Shown piece after piece: positions 26,962 through 35,678 of a DNA stretch of 54,641 nt. Origin of the DNA: Thermosediminibacteraceae bacterium (GTDB lineage Bacteria; Bacillota; Thermosediminibacteria; Thermosediminibacterales; Thermosediminibacteraceae). The position numbers were made by a program, and so were the translations under genes. Every line of letters starts with the position of its first letter. The stretch's first letter is position 1. The notes beneath the pieces were generated by a model that was not told the DNA's origin, searched no databases, and worked only from the letters and a program-made list of their open reading frames with translations. The DNA is taken from contig JAKKUQ010000009.1 in NCBI GenBank assembly GCA_021890755.1, positions 1 to 54,641 of the forward strand, read 5' to 3'.

Positions 26962-27288
26962 TTAAGCCCCTTGTTCATTTTTTTTGACAAGTTCCATTAT
27001 TTGGTTGAGGATTTTTTTACCATCCATCAGAGCAAAGGCCTGCATATCAACAATATCCACAGGGATATTGTATTTTGAAGCTATCGATTCGACTTCTTTT
27101 TTAAGATGCCTTACCTGGGGTTCCAGTAAGACCACATCATAAGCTTCAGCCTTTTTTTTAAATTCTCCTGTTCCACCGGCGTCTACTACGACGTCAAGAC
27201 CCTGTTTTTTAGCTTCATCCGTAACTTTCTTTGCGAGGGCGCTTGATGTTGCCCCCCAGCTGCACAATATTAACCCGCGTATTGCCAT
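26962..27288 (-). CDS. PTS lactose/cellobiose-family EIIB component
   Basis: A 108-residue cytoplasmic EIIB. The active-site cysteine lies in GLILCSWGATSSALAKKV near the N-terminus, the loop typical of the family. It takes phosphate from EIIA and gives it to the sugar passing through EIIC. The ATG at 27288 has GGAGGTGAT upstream. Located between a small membrane protein and the EIIC gene, all in one direction. Confidence 0.94.
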   Translation of the reverse strand: MAIRGLILCSWGATSSALAKKVTDEAKKQGLDVVVDAGGTGEFKKKAEAYDVVLLEPQVRHLKKEVESIASKYNIPVDIVDMQAFALMDGKKILNQIMELVKKNEQGA

Positions 27289-27307
27289 GTATTATATATC
27301 ACCTCCT

Positions 27308-27535
27308 TCAATTTATATTTTTTTGTTTTTTTAAGTTGCAGTCGTACAATTGTATCATCCTTATCGCATATCTCTGTATAGCTACTATAAGAAAGATAAA
27401 AATACTGCCGCAAATTAGGATTTTGACACCGTCGAAAAAATTTTGTTTAAACATATAATAAACACCGGTAAACCCCCACACGATAGATAAAAGAATAAAA
27501 AATATTTTTCTTTGACTTGCCGATATGCTAAACAC
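27308..27535 (-). CDS. Small membrane protein in the PTS operon
   Basis: A 75-residue protein with two predicted membrane helices (IFFILLSIVWGFTGVYYMF and ILICGSIFIFLIVAI) and a basic, Asn/Lys-rich tail. I do not recognise a family. It lies 12 bp after the PRD regulator gene and 19 bp before the EIIB gene, so it is very probably part of the operon; an accessory role in the permease is conceivable but not supported by a motif. Confidence 0.6.
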   Translation of the reverse strand: MFSISASQRKIFFILLSIVWGFTGVYYMFKQNFFDGVKILICGSIFIFLIVAIQRYAIRMIQLYDCNLKKQKNIN

Positions 27536-27547
27536 ATTATCACCCTG

Positions 27548-29650
27548 TCAAATCGTTCTTTTTATTTCCTCATAATATTTTTTCAACAGCACTTCCTTCA
27601 CTTTTTGTTTTGCTGCTTCTTCCGAAGGTGCGCTATTTAATGATTCCACAAACATGTCATTTTCAATAAAAGAAGCGCTTAAAGCTCCCAGTACCTCGAT
27701 GCTCTCGGTGTCATCCTGAGGAGCCAGCATCAAAAAAGCAGTTTTTATCTTTTCATACCCTTCAGCAAGGTTCTTCATTTTAACTTCGCCAATGACTCTT
27801 CCGATAACCAGTAGGGGAAATTTTATATTGTTTGCTGTGCAGTGATAAATTACAAACCCTTTATTCGGTAAAACTATCCTGCCAAGGCTCTCCCGATTTA
27901 AAAGCCTCTTTTTCACTTTTACTATTTGATTTTTATTTATAAGTTTTCGGTTCTGTAAGGCTCCAAGTAATTCGTCTATAATTTTTTCAGAATTATTGCC
28001 CTCCACAGAGGTAAAAACCACGGCGTCGCAAAGCTGCAAAATTCTTTTTCCGAAGTAAGCAAGGTGTAACGCTTTTTGTTCACAATTTCTCTCCTCAGTT
28101 TCTTTTGCCTCATATTCAATAATAAAGTCAGTATTCAGGGCCTTCTTTAGATTTTCGACGTCTTCTTTTAACAGCAAGGGATTTACGACCACCACTTTTT
28201 TATCTTCAATGTCTAAAGGGATTGTGGATACTATAAGGTCTATATCCTCTCTATTTTTTATGCCCTTTAACTTTACACTTGAAATAACGTCAACGATATT
28301 TAACTGTGGGAATATTTTGAGTTTTGAGATGAGCATTCTTGAAGTACCTATTCCACTCGCACATACTACCACTATGTTGTATTTTTGGGCATCATTTTTC
28401 ATCCTTTCCAAAGCAGCACCGAAGTGCATTGCCACATACCCTACTTCATCTTCGGGAATTTCAAGACCCAATTTTTCTCTTAAAACATCGCAAATATTAT
28501 CGGCTTTTTCAAAAAGCGAAGGATACCTTGATTTTATATCGTTAATGAGAGGATTCCTGATATCCAATCCCATTTTAAGCCTGTATATTGCAGGAACCAG
28601 ATGAGTTTTTAAACCTTCTTCCAGAAGTTTATCGTTCGAAAAATCAATTCCAAAAATTTCTTCTGCTTTTTGAATCATATCTTCTGCAATACCCTCTACC
28701 TCTTCACAATTATACCCTTTAGCGTTTGCGCGATATTTCGCACCCATAAGGTGAACTGTCACGTAACCTATCTCATCTTCAGGTATTATCAGGCCCAGCT
28801 CTTCTTCTAAATACTCGACCAATTTTCTTGCGAGGTTATACTCTTCTGTTTTTTTCAATTCCCTTAAATTTTCTTCCCCCATTTCGATCGATTCGCCATT
28901 TTTTAACCTTTTTATCGCCAAAGCAAGGTGGACAATTAGTCCCACATATGAACTTTCGACTATATCGTGATCTATTTCTTTTTCAAGCCTCAAAATGGCT
29001 TTTTCTATTTTGGTCACTGTATCGTAGTCAATTAAGTTTAACAGCATGAAATCGAAATGTCTGTCTATTTTATCTTTTCTAAAATGCCCCGTTCTCAAGA
29101 AATCCACCAAATCGGAAGTATCATAGTTCTCATATAAAAAGGTAGTTATAGCCTTTCTAAATGAATTTTCACTTCCTGAAACAAATACTCCAAAACCCGG
29201 TTTTGCAATTAAAGTAAGTCCGTGTTTATTGAGCCACTTTTCCAACTCTTTCAAATCATAACTTATAGTAGGCGGAGTTACGTTAAATTTACGGCTAAAA
29301 TATTCCAGTTTTACAGGTTCTTTAATTTGCAACAATTCAGATAATATGAGTTTTCTTCTCTCCTTTGAATCGATACTTGGTTTATAACCTGTAATGTCGA
29401 GCTTTAATTTTTCAATATCCGTTATATTTCCTTCAATAGTAAGGTTTTTCGCTTTATTTTTGATCTTTAAATTATAATCCACCAAAAATCCATTTATGGC
29501 GGCAATTTCCCTGTAAGCCGTCCTCCTGCTTATATTAAAATTCCTGCAGATATCTTCAATTTCCAAGTTCGGACTTGTTAGTATAGATTTCAAAATATTA
29601 ATCTGCCGCCAATTTAACTTAACCATTCTTCCATTGTCCTTCTGGGTCAT
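27548..29650 (-). CDS. LicR/ManR-type PRD transcriptional regulator with EIIB and EIIA domains
   Basis: A 700-residue PTS-controlled activator. Domains in order are: two N-terminal helix-turn-helix segments (~1-160), PRD1 (~185-280, with SSYVGLIVHLALAIKRL), PRD2 (~295-400, with EVGYVAMHFGAAL), a Gat-type EIIB-like domain with Cys in VVVCASGIGTS (~405-490) and a C-terminal EIIA-fructose/mannitol-like domain with IYHC. Phosphorylation of PRD histidines by HPr or EIIB normally tunes such regulators to sugar and carbon status. It has its own sigma-A promoter and lies at the head of the PTS run, which it presumably controls. Confidence 0.93.
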   Translation of the reverse strand: MTQKDNGRMVKLNWRQINILKSILTSPNLEIEDICRNFNISRRTAYREIAAINGFLVDYNLKIKNKAKNLTIEGNITDIEKLKLDITGYKPSIDSKERRKLILSELLQIKEPVKLEYFSRKFNVTPPTISYDLKELEKWLNKHGLTLIAKPGFGVFVSGSENSFRKAITTFLYENYDTSDLVDFLRTGHFRKDKIDRHFDFMLLNLIDYDTVTKIEKAILRLEKEIDHDIVESSYVGLIVHLALAIKRLKNGESIEMGEENLRELKKTEEYNLARKLVEYLEEELGLIIPEDEIGYVTVHLMGAKYRANAKGYNCEEVEGIAEDMIQKAEEIFGIDFSNDKLLEEGLKTHLVPAIYRLKMGLDIRNPLINDIKSRYPSLFEKADNICDVLREKLGLEIPEDEVGYVAMHFGAALERMKNDAQKYNIVVVCASGIGTSRMLISKLKIFPQLNIVDVISSVKLKGIKNREDIDLIVSTIPLDIEDKKVVVVNPLLLKEDVENLKKALNTDFIIEYEAKETEERNCEQKALHLAYFGKRILQLCDAVVFTSVEGNNSEKIIDELLGALQNRKLINKNQIVKVKKRLLNRESLGRIVLPNKGFVIYHCTANNIKFPLLVIGRVIGEVKMKNLAEGYEKIKTAFLMLAPQDDTESIEVLGALSASFIENDMFVESLNSAPSEEAAKQKVKEVLLKKYYEEIKRTI

Positions 29651-29683
29651 TTTCTTAATAATTACTCACCTATCCTCACTTTT

Positions 29684-29711
29684 ATTATATATGCAAAACT
29701 CCATTAATCAA
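29684..29711 (-). promoter_or_regulatory. Sigma-A promoter of the PTS regulator gene
   Basis: The minus strand shows TTGATT (29706-29711), a 16-bp spacer and TATAAT (29684-29689), about 35 bp before the start. Confidence 0.6.
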
Positions 29712-29792
29712 TGAAAAGATGTAAATGCACTGGCATAAACCATCTTGTCATATTCTTAATATTACCCTCCTTTTATAATTAAGGTAAATATA

Positions 29793-29820
29793 AAAGGCAG
29801 TGGCTTTACTCACTGCCTTT
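29793..29820 (-). terminator. Terminator of trmI
   Basis: Perfect 10-bp stem AAAGGCAGTG / CACTGCCTTT with an 8-nt loop directly after the trmI stop codon, followed by TATATTT. Confidence 0.65.
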
Positions 29821-30588
29821 TTACTCACCAAGTTTCCTTGCAAAAATCAAGTAGCCGGTATGGCCTATCATCAAGTCTTCGGGCCTTAGCCTTTCCGGAA
29901 CCAGCTTGTACTTTCGCATCATTATTTCCACTACTTCGGAGATGTAAAATCCGTTTTTTTCTAAAGAGGTCATGGTCTCTGCGACCTGATTTGTGGTCGG
30001 CACTAAAATTCCAAGGTGACCGGCAGGTTTCAGTGCTTTTCTTACCTCAGCCAACACCTCCCACGGCTCTCTCACGTCCAGGAAAAAGGCATCCAGGTCC
30101 CTTTCCTCAATTCCTTCGTTGATGGATTTATGGTGCATTACCACATTATTAAACTCAGAAAAACCCCTTATATTCTTCTCGGCGAGTTTATAAAATTCTT
30201 CCCTCTGCTCGTAGGTATAGACACGACCTTCAGGTCCCACAGCGCGGGAAAGACACACCGTAAACGCGCCAGAGCCGGTTCCGGCTTCTCCTACGCGCTT
30301 TCCCGGTGAAACATCCAAGCGCATGAGTATATAAGCCCCTTCTTTGGGATAAACTATCTGAGTTCGACGCTTAAGATAATACATCACATAATCGAACATG
30401 TCGCAGTTTAACACGTAGTAATCTACACCGTTTACAGCGAAGCTATTCCCCGGTTTAATTTCCGCAAGCTGTGTGGAATCTATCTGCCCATTAGGAAGCC
30501 CTATTTTGTTGGGCGAAGCGATGTCTACCACTTTTTTAAATCCATCAGGCCCTATTATGACCCTTTTGGTTTCAAATCCTGACCGCAC
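29821..30588 (-). CDS. trmI: tRNA (adenine-58-N1)-methyltransferase TrmI
   Basis: A 255-residue class I methyltransferase that forms m1A58 in tRNA T-loops. An N-terminal beta-barrel domain (~1-75) is followed by the SAM-binding fold with motif I VGEAGTGSGAFTVCLSRAVG, the acidic YEQREEFY and the catalytic-face DAFFLDVREPWE (D-x-R). It starts at a GTG behind AAAGGGGGC. m1A58 is common in thermophilic bacteria and archaea but also occurs in other Firmicutes. It lies 41 bp after mobA and may be co-transcribed with it. Confidence 0.92.
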   Translation of the reverse strand: MRSGFETKRVIIGPDGFKKVVDIASPNKIGLPNGQIDSTQLAEIKPGNSFAVNGVDYYVLNCDMFDYVMYYLKRRTQIVYPKEGAYILMRLDVSPGKRVGEAGTGSGAFTVCLSRAVGPEGRVYTYEQREEFYKLAEKNIRGFSEFNNVVMHHKSINEGIEERDLDAFFLDVREPWEVLAEVRKALKPAGHLGILVPTTNQVAETMTSLEKNGFYISEVVEIMMRKYKLVPERLRPEDLMIGHTGYLIFARKLGE

Positions 30589-30629
30589 TATAAGCCCCCT
30601 TTCTAACTCAAATACTCCATACTAGCGGA

Positions 30630-31253
30630 TCACCTTGCACCTATTTTGCTCAAGGCCCAAGTCTTTTCAATCAATTGTGCCCTTTCATAGTCTTCCCTAG
30701 TATTTATGTTAAAGAATTCACGGTAAAATTTTTCTTGTTCGATATCTACGTACCGGGTCTTGACCATATAAAGCAGGTCTCTAACCCGTTTAGAATGTCC
30801 CTTTTTAATTAGCAGCTCAATGGAATCAATACAATTTTTGGTATAAACCGCGTGGAGCGGCTCGATGAGCTGGTGGCATCTAGGACATACAGCATCAAAG
30901 CCGTGGGAAGAATCCAAAAGGACATTTATTAGTTCTGCACTCAAAAAGGGCATATCGCAAGCCACAAAAAATCCCGCTCGATTTCTTATTTTTTTAAGGC
31001 CAGTATAAATCCCTCCCAGCGGCCCCAATCCCTTTACCTCATCTTGAAATATAAGGCAGCGGTCTTTGAGAAAATCAAGCTGTCGAGGTCTGTTGGATAT
31101 GACTAGGATCTCGTCAAAAAGGGGCCCCAGCACATTGATAATTCTTTCCAGTATGGTAATCCCACCAACTTTTAACAGACCTTTGTTCTGCACACCTATG
31201 CGCGAAGACTCCCCTCCGTTTAATATGACCGCCGAAAACTCTCCCATGAACAC
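30630..31253 (-). CDS. mobA: Molybdenum cofactor guanylyltransferase MobA
   Basis: A 207-residue nucleotidyltransferase that attaches GMP to molybdopterin. The signature AVILNGGESSRIGVQNKGLL (GTP-binding, GGxSxRxGxxK) and ACDMPFLS (metal-binding DMP) are both present. It implies that the organism makes guanylated molybdenum or tungsten cofactors, for example for selenium-dependent formate dehydrogenases, which would fit the nearby selD. The start may be the ATG at 31253 or the second Met two codons on. Confidence 0.92.
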   Translation of the reverse strand: MFMGEFSAVILNGGESSRIGVQNKGLLKVGGITILERIINVLGPLFDEILVISNRPRQLDFLKDRCLIFQDEVKGLGPLGGIYTGLKKIRNRAGFFVACDMPFLSAELINVLLDSSHGFDAVCPRCHQLIEPLHAVYTKNCIDSIELLIKKGHSKRVRDLLYMVKTRYVDIEQEKFYREFFNINTREDYERAQLIEKTWALSKIGAR

Positions 31254-31381
31254 CTTCCCTTCTCCGAAGCCTATAATTATATTATAGCAAATAATTTGGA
31301 ATTCGATGTTGAAGTATTGTCTTTTATTCTTAATTCGTGTAACTTTAATAATGATAAATTATTGCTATTTGGAGGTTTGAA

Positions 31382-31927
31382 ATGATCAACGAAATTGCAG
31401 AAAAGATAAGTAATTTAAGAAAACAAAAAGGTCTGACTTTAAAACAATTAAGTGAAATGACGGGCCTTTCAATTAGCTTCTTATCTCAGGTTGAAAACGG
31501 GTATTCGTCGCTCGCTATAACGTCTCTCAAGAAAATAGCTGACGCATTAAATGTGCCGATAACTGAATTTTTCAGCTCTCCCCATAACCACAGCTACCAT
31601 ATTAAGCAAAGTGAACAAAAAGTATTCAGAATAGAGGGGAATTCAGCAGAATATGTACTTCTGAGCGGAGATTTCCCTCAAAGAGCGCTGGAAGCAATGA
31701 TTGTGTACATTCAACCGGAAGAAGGGCTAGGGAGCAAATTCAGCCACCCCGGAGAAGAATTTGTGTATGTACTTGAAGGTGCCATAATCGTCGATATAGA
31801 CGGTAAAGAATATTTGGTTAAGGCAGGAGAGTCGATACACTATCCTTCGACAATATCTCATTCGTGGTATAATCCACTAAAGCAGAAGGCAAAATTGCTG
31901 ACCGTGCTAACCCCTATTATTTTTTGA
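31382..31927 (+). CDS. XRE-family regulator with C-terminal cupin domain
   Basis: A 181-residue protein. Residues ~7-62 form a helix-turn-helix of the XRE type (LRKQKGLTLKQLSEMTGLSISFLSQVENG), and residues ~110-178 a cupin-2 fold (HPGEEFVYVLEGAIIVDIDGKEYLVKAGES). Relatives sense small ligands such as amino acids or polyamines. GGAGG precedes the ATG. It converges on an M24 peptidase and amino-acid permease pair, which are reasonable but unproven targets. Confidence 0.92.
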   Translation: MINEIAEKISNLRKQKGLTLKQLSEMTGLSISFLSQVENGYSSLAITSLKKIADALNVPITEFFSSPHNHSYHIKQSEQKVFRIEGNSAEYVLLSGDFPQRALEAMIVYIQPEEGLGSKFSHPGEEFVYVLEGAIIVDIDGKEYLVKAGESIHYPSTISHSWYNPLKQKAKLLTVLTPIIF

Positions 31928-31938
31928 TCTAAATACAA

Positions 31939-31976
31939 AAACCCACATAAGCGCAAGTCACTTATGTGGGTTTCAA
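31939..31976. terminator. Bidirectional terminator
   Basis: Perfect 13-bp stem AAACCCACATAAG / CTTATGTGGGTTT (31939-31951 / 31961-31973) between the convergent cupin regulator and M24 peptidase genes. Confidence 0.85.
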
Positions 31977-31979
31977 AAG

Positions 31980-33056
31980 TTATTCGATAACGGTTAGATT
32001 TTTATCGTACCCGGTTAATACTTCGCATCCGTCTTCAGTCACAACCACTAGGTCTTCTATTCTTACACCCACGCTACCCGGAATATATATGCCCGGTTCT
32101 ATTGAAAATATCATACCTGGTTGGACCCTTTCGGTATTTGCAGCCGAGACATCTCCGAACTCATGAACTTCTATTCCTATAGAGTGTCCCGTTCTGTGAG
32201 TAAAGTATTTGCCGTAACCGGCATTTTCAATATATTTTCTTGCAGCAGCGTCAATATCGCAGAATCTTACGCCCGGCTTTACTGCATCTATAGCCCTTTT
32301 GTTAGCTTCCAGAACTATATTGTATATTTTGGCTGCCTCATCGGAAACCTTCTTATAAAATACAGTCCTCGTTATGTCGGAGCAGTAGGAATCTTTTATG
32401 CACCCGATATCTATGATAACGCAGTCCCCTTCCTTTACTGTAAAGTTTCCGGGTGAATGGTGGGGGTCTGCCGCGTTAGCACCATAGGCGATGATGGGAT
32501 CGAAGGAACAGCCCTCAGCGCCGAGCTCTTCGTAAATTTCCATGACAATCTTGCTCATCTTCTTTTCCGTATATTTTTGCGGTATCAGTTCGATTATTTT
32601 TCCTACAGCAATATCGTTGATTTTCGAGGATTGGCGCATCAGCTCGATTTCAGTAGCGTCCTTTCGCATTCTTACTCTGTCGATAATATTTGAACCGATA
32701 ACGAACTTACAATTACTCTTTAATTCCATGAGCCTTAAGAGAAAACGAGCAGGCCAGTTCTTATCAACGCCCAAAGGTTTCCCCGCTTCAACATGCTTTG
32801 CCAAAAGTTCCACAGAATCCTGGGTATCATTGTAAATTATCTTTTCAACACCTAAGTCTTCGTATAGGGGAAACAGCTCATTGATAAACAGTTTGCGGTC
32901 ACCATTTATATTTAGGTAAAGCACCAGCATCCTCTCGCCGGGATGGATCCACTTACCCGTAAGATAGAATATTGAGGCAGGGTCAGATATTATAAGCTGC
33001 GGAATGTCTTGCTTTTCCATCTCTTTTAAGACATTATTAAGCCGCTCTTTATTCAC
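31980..33056 (-). CDS. M24-family Xaa-Pro aminopeptidase/dipeptidase
   Basis: A 358-residue peptidase of the pita-bread fold. The five metal ligands are in place: two Asp in IIDIGCIKDSYCSDITRT, His in RTGHSIGIEVHEFGD, and Glu residues in FSIEPGIYIPG and VGVRIED. The N-terminal ~130 residues form the creatinase-N domain. It removes residues next to proline from peptides, or hydrolyses a related amide. It lies 14 bp after the permease gene, so import of amino acids or peptides and cleavage seem coupled. Confidence 0.93.
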   Translation of the reverse strand: MNKERLNNVLKEMEKQDIPQLIISDPASIFYLTGKWIHPGERMLVLYLNINGDRKLFINELFPLYEDLGVEKIIYNDTQDSVELLAKHVEAGKPLGVDKNWPARFLLRLMELKSNCKFVIGSNIIDRVRMRKDATEIELMRQSSKINDIAVGKIIELIPQKYTEKKMSKIVMEIYEELGAEGCSFDPIIAYGANAADPHHSPGNFTVKEGDCVIIDIGCIKDSYCSDITRTVFYKKVSDEAAKIYNIVLEANKRAIDAVKPGVRFCDIDAAARKYIENAGYGKYFTHRTGHSIGIEVHEFGDVSAANTERVQPGMIFSIEPGIYIPGSVGVRIEDLVVVTEDGCEVLTGYDKNLTVIE

Positions 33057-33070
33057 GGGAATTCCTCCTT

Positions 33071-34462
33071 TTAAACTTTTTTTCTCTCATAATTGTTCCA
33101 TATCAGCAATCCTGTAAGAATTACGACAAGCCCTCCACCTATCATCTCAACTTCATATATAATGTTTTCCATGAAGGTATCCATAACGGGTGCTGCCGAA
33201 AGAACCATACCGATTATTGTAATAGCAAGCACCATATTGGCAATCGCTATAGCTTTTCCACTGTCCGTCGTCATTTCATAAGGCCTATTCTCATCGGGTC
33301 TTTCCTTTCTCAGTTTAATATAAGAGGCAAATAACAACACATATGGGAAAAGCTGTGTCAGAGCGGTCATAGTTACAAGTACGTTGTATATGGCATCGAC
33401 TGAAGGTAGAAGGTTCGTTCCAAGGAGTATAGCAGTTACCAGGATTGCCTGGAATATTACGGCATTAGCAGGAATATTGTGAGCGTTTAATTTGGTAAAG
33501 GACTCCGGAAACACTCCCTTTGGAACGCTCCCGAAGAGCATCTTAATGGGAGAAGCTATATAAAGGATTATTGCACCGAGTATTGAAAAGGATATGGCAA
33601 CTGCAATAACCTGTATGAACCAAGGCCCGATACCGAGATCCGAAGCGACTGTTGCAAGTGCTTCTAGCACACCCCTTGAAGCTGTTATCTCGCTTGTTGG
33701 CAGAATTGACGTAATGGCTATTGAGCCCAGAACATACAATCCTCCTACAATCATTGCCGCAAGCATAATCGCCCTGGGGAACGTATTCTTTGCATCCTCA
33801 ACTTCTGTAATGAAGTTGGCAGTAGTTTCGGCCCCGCTAAGGGCGAACATAATAGACGAGATTGCTACAAGAGAGTCCATATTTAACTTTGGCATAAGTG
33901 TTGATACTGTATATGTGGAAGCCGGAGGGTTTTTGAATATTACAACAGAAATAAATGCCATCACAATAAGCAGCACGGAGGGTATTGTAGAACCCAAGGC
34001 TCCGATATTGGTAAATATTTTGCCGAAGCTCATGCCCTTTATACTGATAAGGGATAATATCCAGAAGGTCACAAGAGAGAGTATTAATACGAACATCTTA
34101 TCACTTGCAAGTTCGGGTTTGCCCAGGGCAAAAGAAACGTTAATCGTAAAAAAGGTTAAAAATGAAGAATACCAGAATATCTTAGCCGTCCAGTTAAGCC
34201 ATGATACCATGAATCCCCACTTTTCACCGTAAGCTTCTTTGACCCACTCGTAAAGTCCACCGTCTCTCGGATATGTAGCCGCTAGTTCTGCACAGATGAG
34301 GGCGCTAGGTACAAAGAAAATGAACGAAAATAAAACCCATACAGGTATAGCCCCTAGCCCCAAACCGAAACTGTCCGCAGTAGATTTTGCTATCCATCTT
34401 ATTCCGTACAATGCTGAAACATTCATGAAGACCAAGTCCCATAAACCGATTTTGTTTTTCAT
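33071..34462 (-). CDS. APC-superfamily amino acid permease
   Basis: A 463-residue transporter with about twelve helices. It begins IGLWDLVFMNVSALYGIRW and has an FFVPSALICAELAATYPRDGGLYEWVKEAYG segment typical of APC transporters of the glutamate:GABA antiporter group (helix 2 and the following loop). The substrate is not certain. It is preceded by a 23-codon leader open frame whose end overlaps the SD of the permease, and by a clear sigma-A promoter at 34571-34599. It is followed by the M24 peptidase gene. Confidence 0.92.
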   Translation of the reverse strand: MKNKIGLWDLVFMNVSALYGIRWIAKSTADSFGLGLGAIPVWVLFSFIFFVPSALICAELAATYPRDGGLYEWVKEAYGEKWGFMVSWLNWTAKIFWYSSFLTFFTINVSFALGKPELASDKMFVLILSLVTFWILSLISIKGMSFGKIFTNIGALGSTIPSVLLIVMAFISVVIFKNPPASTYTVSTLMPKLNMDSLVAISSIMFALSGAETTANFITEVEDAKNTFPRAIMLAAMIVGGLYVLGSIAITSILPTSEITASRGVLEALATVASDLGIGPWFIQVIAVAISFSILGAIILYIASPIKMLFGSVPKGVFPESFTKLNAHNIPANAVIFQAILVTAILLGTNLLPSVDAIYNVLVTMTALTQLFPYVLLFASYIKLRKERPDENRPYEMTTDSGKAIAIANMVLAITIIGMVLSAAPVMDTFMENIIYEVEMIGGGLVVILTGLLIWNNYERKKV

Positions 34463-34466
34463 ACTA

Positions 34467-34538
34467 TCATCCTCCCTGTTGTCCTTCCTGTTTAATTAAA
34501 TCCAACTTTGTTATAAAAATTCGGCCTCGGTGGATCAT
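34467..34538 (-). CDS. Leader peptide (23 codons) before the permease
   Basis: ATG 34538 stands behind a near-perfect SD (AAGGAGGTGAT). The frame begins MIHRGRIFITKLDLI and ends at TGA 34467-34469, five bases before the permease ATG. Its last codons, GGA GGA TGA, contain the permease SD. This layout suggests translational coupling or attenuation. It is too short for a functional assignment. Confidence 0.6.
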   Translation of the reverse strand: MIHRGRIFITKLDLIKQEGQQGG

Positions 34539-34570
34539 TATCACCTCCTTGATCTTGCTTATTGTTTTTT

Positions 34571-34599
34571 ATTATATCATGGAAAAATTTTTAGTTCAA
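34571..34599 (-). promoter_or_regulatory. Sigma-A promoter of the leader peptide-permease-peptidase operon
   Basis: The minus strand shows TTGAAC (34594-34599), a 17-bp spacer and a perfect TATAAT (34571-34576), 32 bp before the leader ATG. Confidence 0.8.
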
Positions 34600-34685
34600 C
34601 AAAAATATTTTTGTATATCTGTAAATTTTACTGTATTATTAAAATCAAAAAACATCCACGGCCTGCAAATTTGCAAAACTTTGGC

Positions 34686-34715
34686 AATAAAAAATGGGGA
34701 GGCGCTCCTCCCCAT
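34686..34715 (-). terminator. Terminator after the nrdDG operon
   Basis: Perfect 9-bp stem ATGGGGAGG / CCTCCCCAT with a CGCT loop (34694-34715), followed on the minus strand by TTTTTTATTG. Confidence 0.85.
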
Positions 34716-34729
34716 AGATTGTTTTACCT

Positions 34730-34972
34730 CTAACCCTTTATCCGGTTGGTCAGCGTAAGGGTAAGGACTACTTTTTCTCCCTCGCGCACTCCCTCTTCGT
34801 AGAGGGCCCGCACCGCTTTCCACACTTCCTCTTCATCACCCCTGATTAAAGTGCTTAAAGGCGTAACCTCCACCTCCACATTGAAACTTTTAAGGCAGTC
34901 CAGTGCTCTAAGGACGATCCTTTCGTAATCCTCCCTTCCCAAAGGGAATAGGGAAACCTGGCACGTAATCAT
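34730..34972 (-). CDS. MTH1187/YkoF-like thiamine-binding family protein
   Basis: An 80-residue single-domain protein with the family pattern: an N-terminal strand ITCQVSLFPLG, a central TPLSTLIRGDEEEVWKAVRAL (conserved T-x-x-S/TTLI) and a final KVVLTLTLTNR strand. Members bind thiamine or related pyrimidines in a ferredoxin-like fold and often form tetramers. The gene lies 10 bp behind nrdG and before the terminator, so it is likely the third gene of that operon; the link to nucleotide reduction is unexplained. Confidence 0.82.
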   Translation of the reverse strand: MITCQVSLFPLGREDYERIVLRALDCLKSFNVEVEVTPLSTLIRGDEEEVWKAVRALYEEGVREGEKVVLTLTLTNRIKG

Positions 34973-34982
34973 AACTTGCCCC

Positions 34983-35678
34983 CTAATTTCGAATAATCAC
35001 TTCACCGAAATGGGCCTGAAGATTTTCTTTCGCCTTTTCTAAAAACAAAAGATCACAAGGTTTTTCCCCACAAAACTCAACGTCCAGCACACCTTCGGAG
35101 AACCGATATCCCTGCAGCACGTACCTTTTAGCTCCTGAAAGCCACCGTCCGATAGCTTCTAAATCTTCTATCGAAAGTATTTTTTCATGTACCGTGGTCC
35201 TGAACTCGTAGTCGACCGAAGAGTTTTTTATAAGTTCCACACTTTTTATAACGCCTGCCACGTGTTCTTCACTGGAGGTAAAAAGGCTGTAATCTTTTTG
35301 CGGAGCCTTTATATCTACCGCAATATAATCAACTAAACCCCCATCTAAAAGCTCCTTCAAAACATCAGGTCGGGAGCCGTTGGTATCGAGCTTAACCTTC
35401 AGTCCCTTTTCTTTTAATCTTGCTATAAAATCCCTAAGGTCGCTCCACAAAGTGGGCTCGCCGCCGGTTATACATACGCCGTCAATGAGGCTTTTTCTTC
35501 TTTCAAGGTATTCGAAGAGGACGCTTTCCGGAACGTTACCCTTAGGGCTTTGAGTAACCAGCGGCCCGTTATGACAGTACGGACAGCGGAAGTTACACCC
35601 CGGGAGAAAAACAGTACACGCCACAGTTCCCGGGTAATCAGCAAGAGATACCGGCATAAAATCATATATTAACGGCAT
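34983..35678 (-). CDS. nrdG: Anaerobic ribonucleoside-triphosphate reductase activating protein
   Basis: A 231-residue radical-SAM enzyme that creates the glycyl radical in NrdD. The [4Fe-4S]-SAM motif CNFRCPYC is present, followed by GVCITGGEPTLW (SAM-contacting GGE). It is longer than the E. coli NrdG (~154 residues) and belongs to the extended, pflA-like form common in clostridia. ATG 35678 overlaps the nrdD stop by 17 bp, so the two are co-translated; the longer open frame lacks an SD. Confidence 0.95.
   Translation of the reverse strand: MPLIYDFMPVSLADYPGTVACTVFLPGCNFRCPYCHNGPLVTQSPKGNVPESVLFEYLERRKSLIDGVCITGGEPTLWSDLRDFIARLKEKGLKVKLDTNGSRPDVLKELLDGGLVDYIAVDIKAPQKDYSLFTSSEEHVAGVIKSVELIKNSSVDYEFRTTVHEKILSIEDLEAIGRWLSGAKRYVLQGYRFSEGVLDVEFCGEKPCDLLFLEKAKENLQAHFGEVIIRN

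Noticed and set aside
29690-29708. AATGGAGTTTTGC before the PTS regulator, similar to the sigma-54 sites
   Set aside because: About four bases are missing between the GG and GC elements; a sigma-A promoter overlaps it and explains the region.
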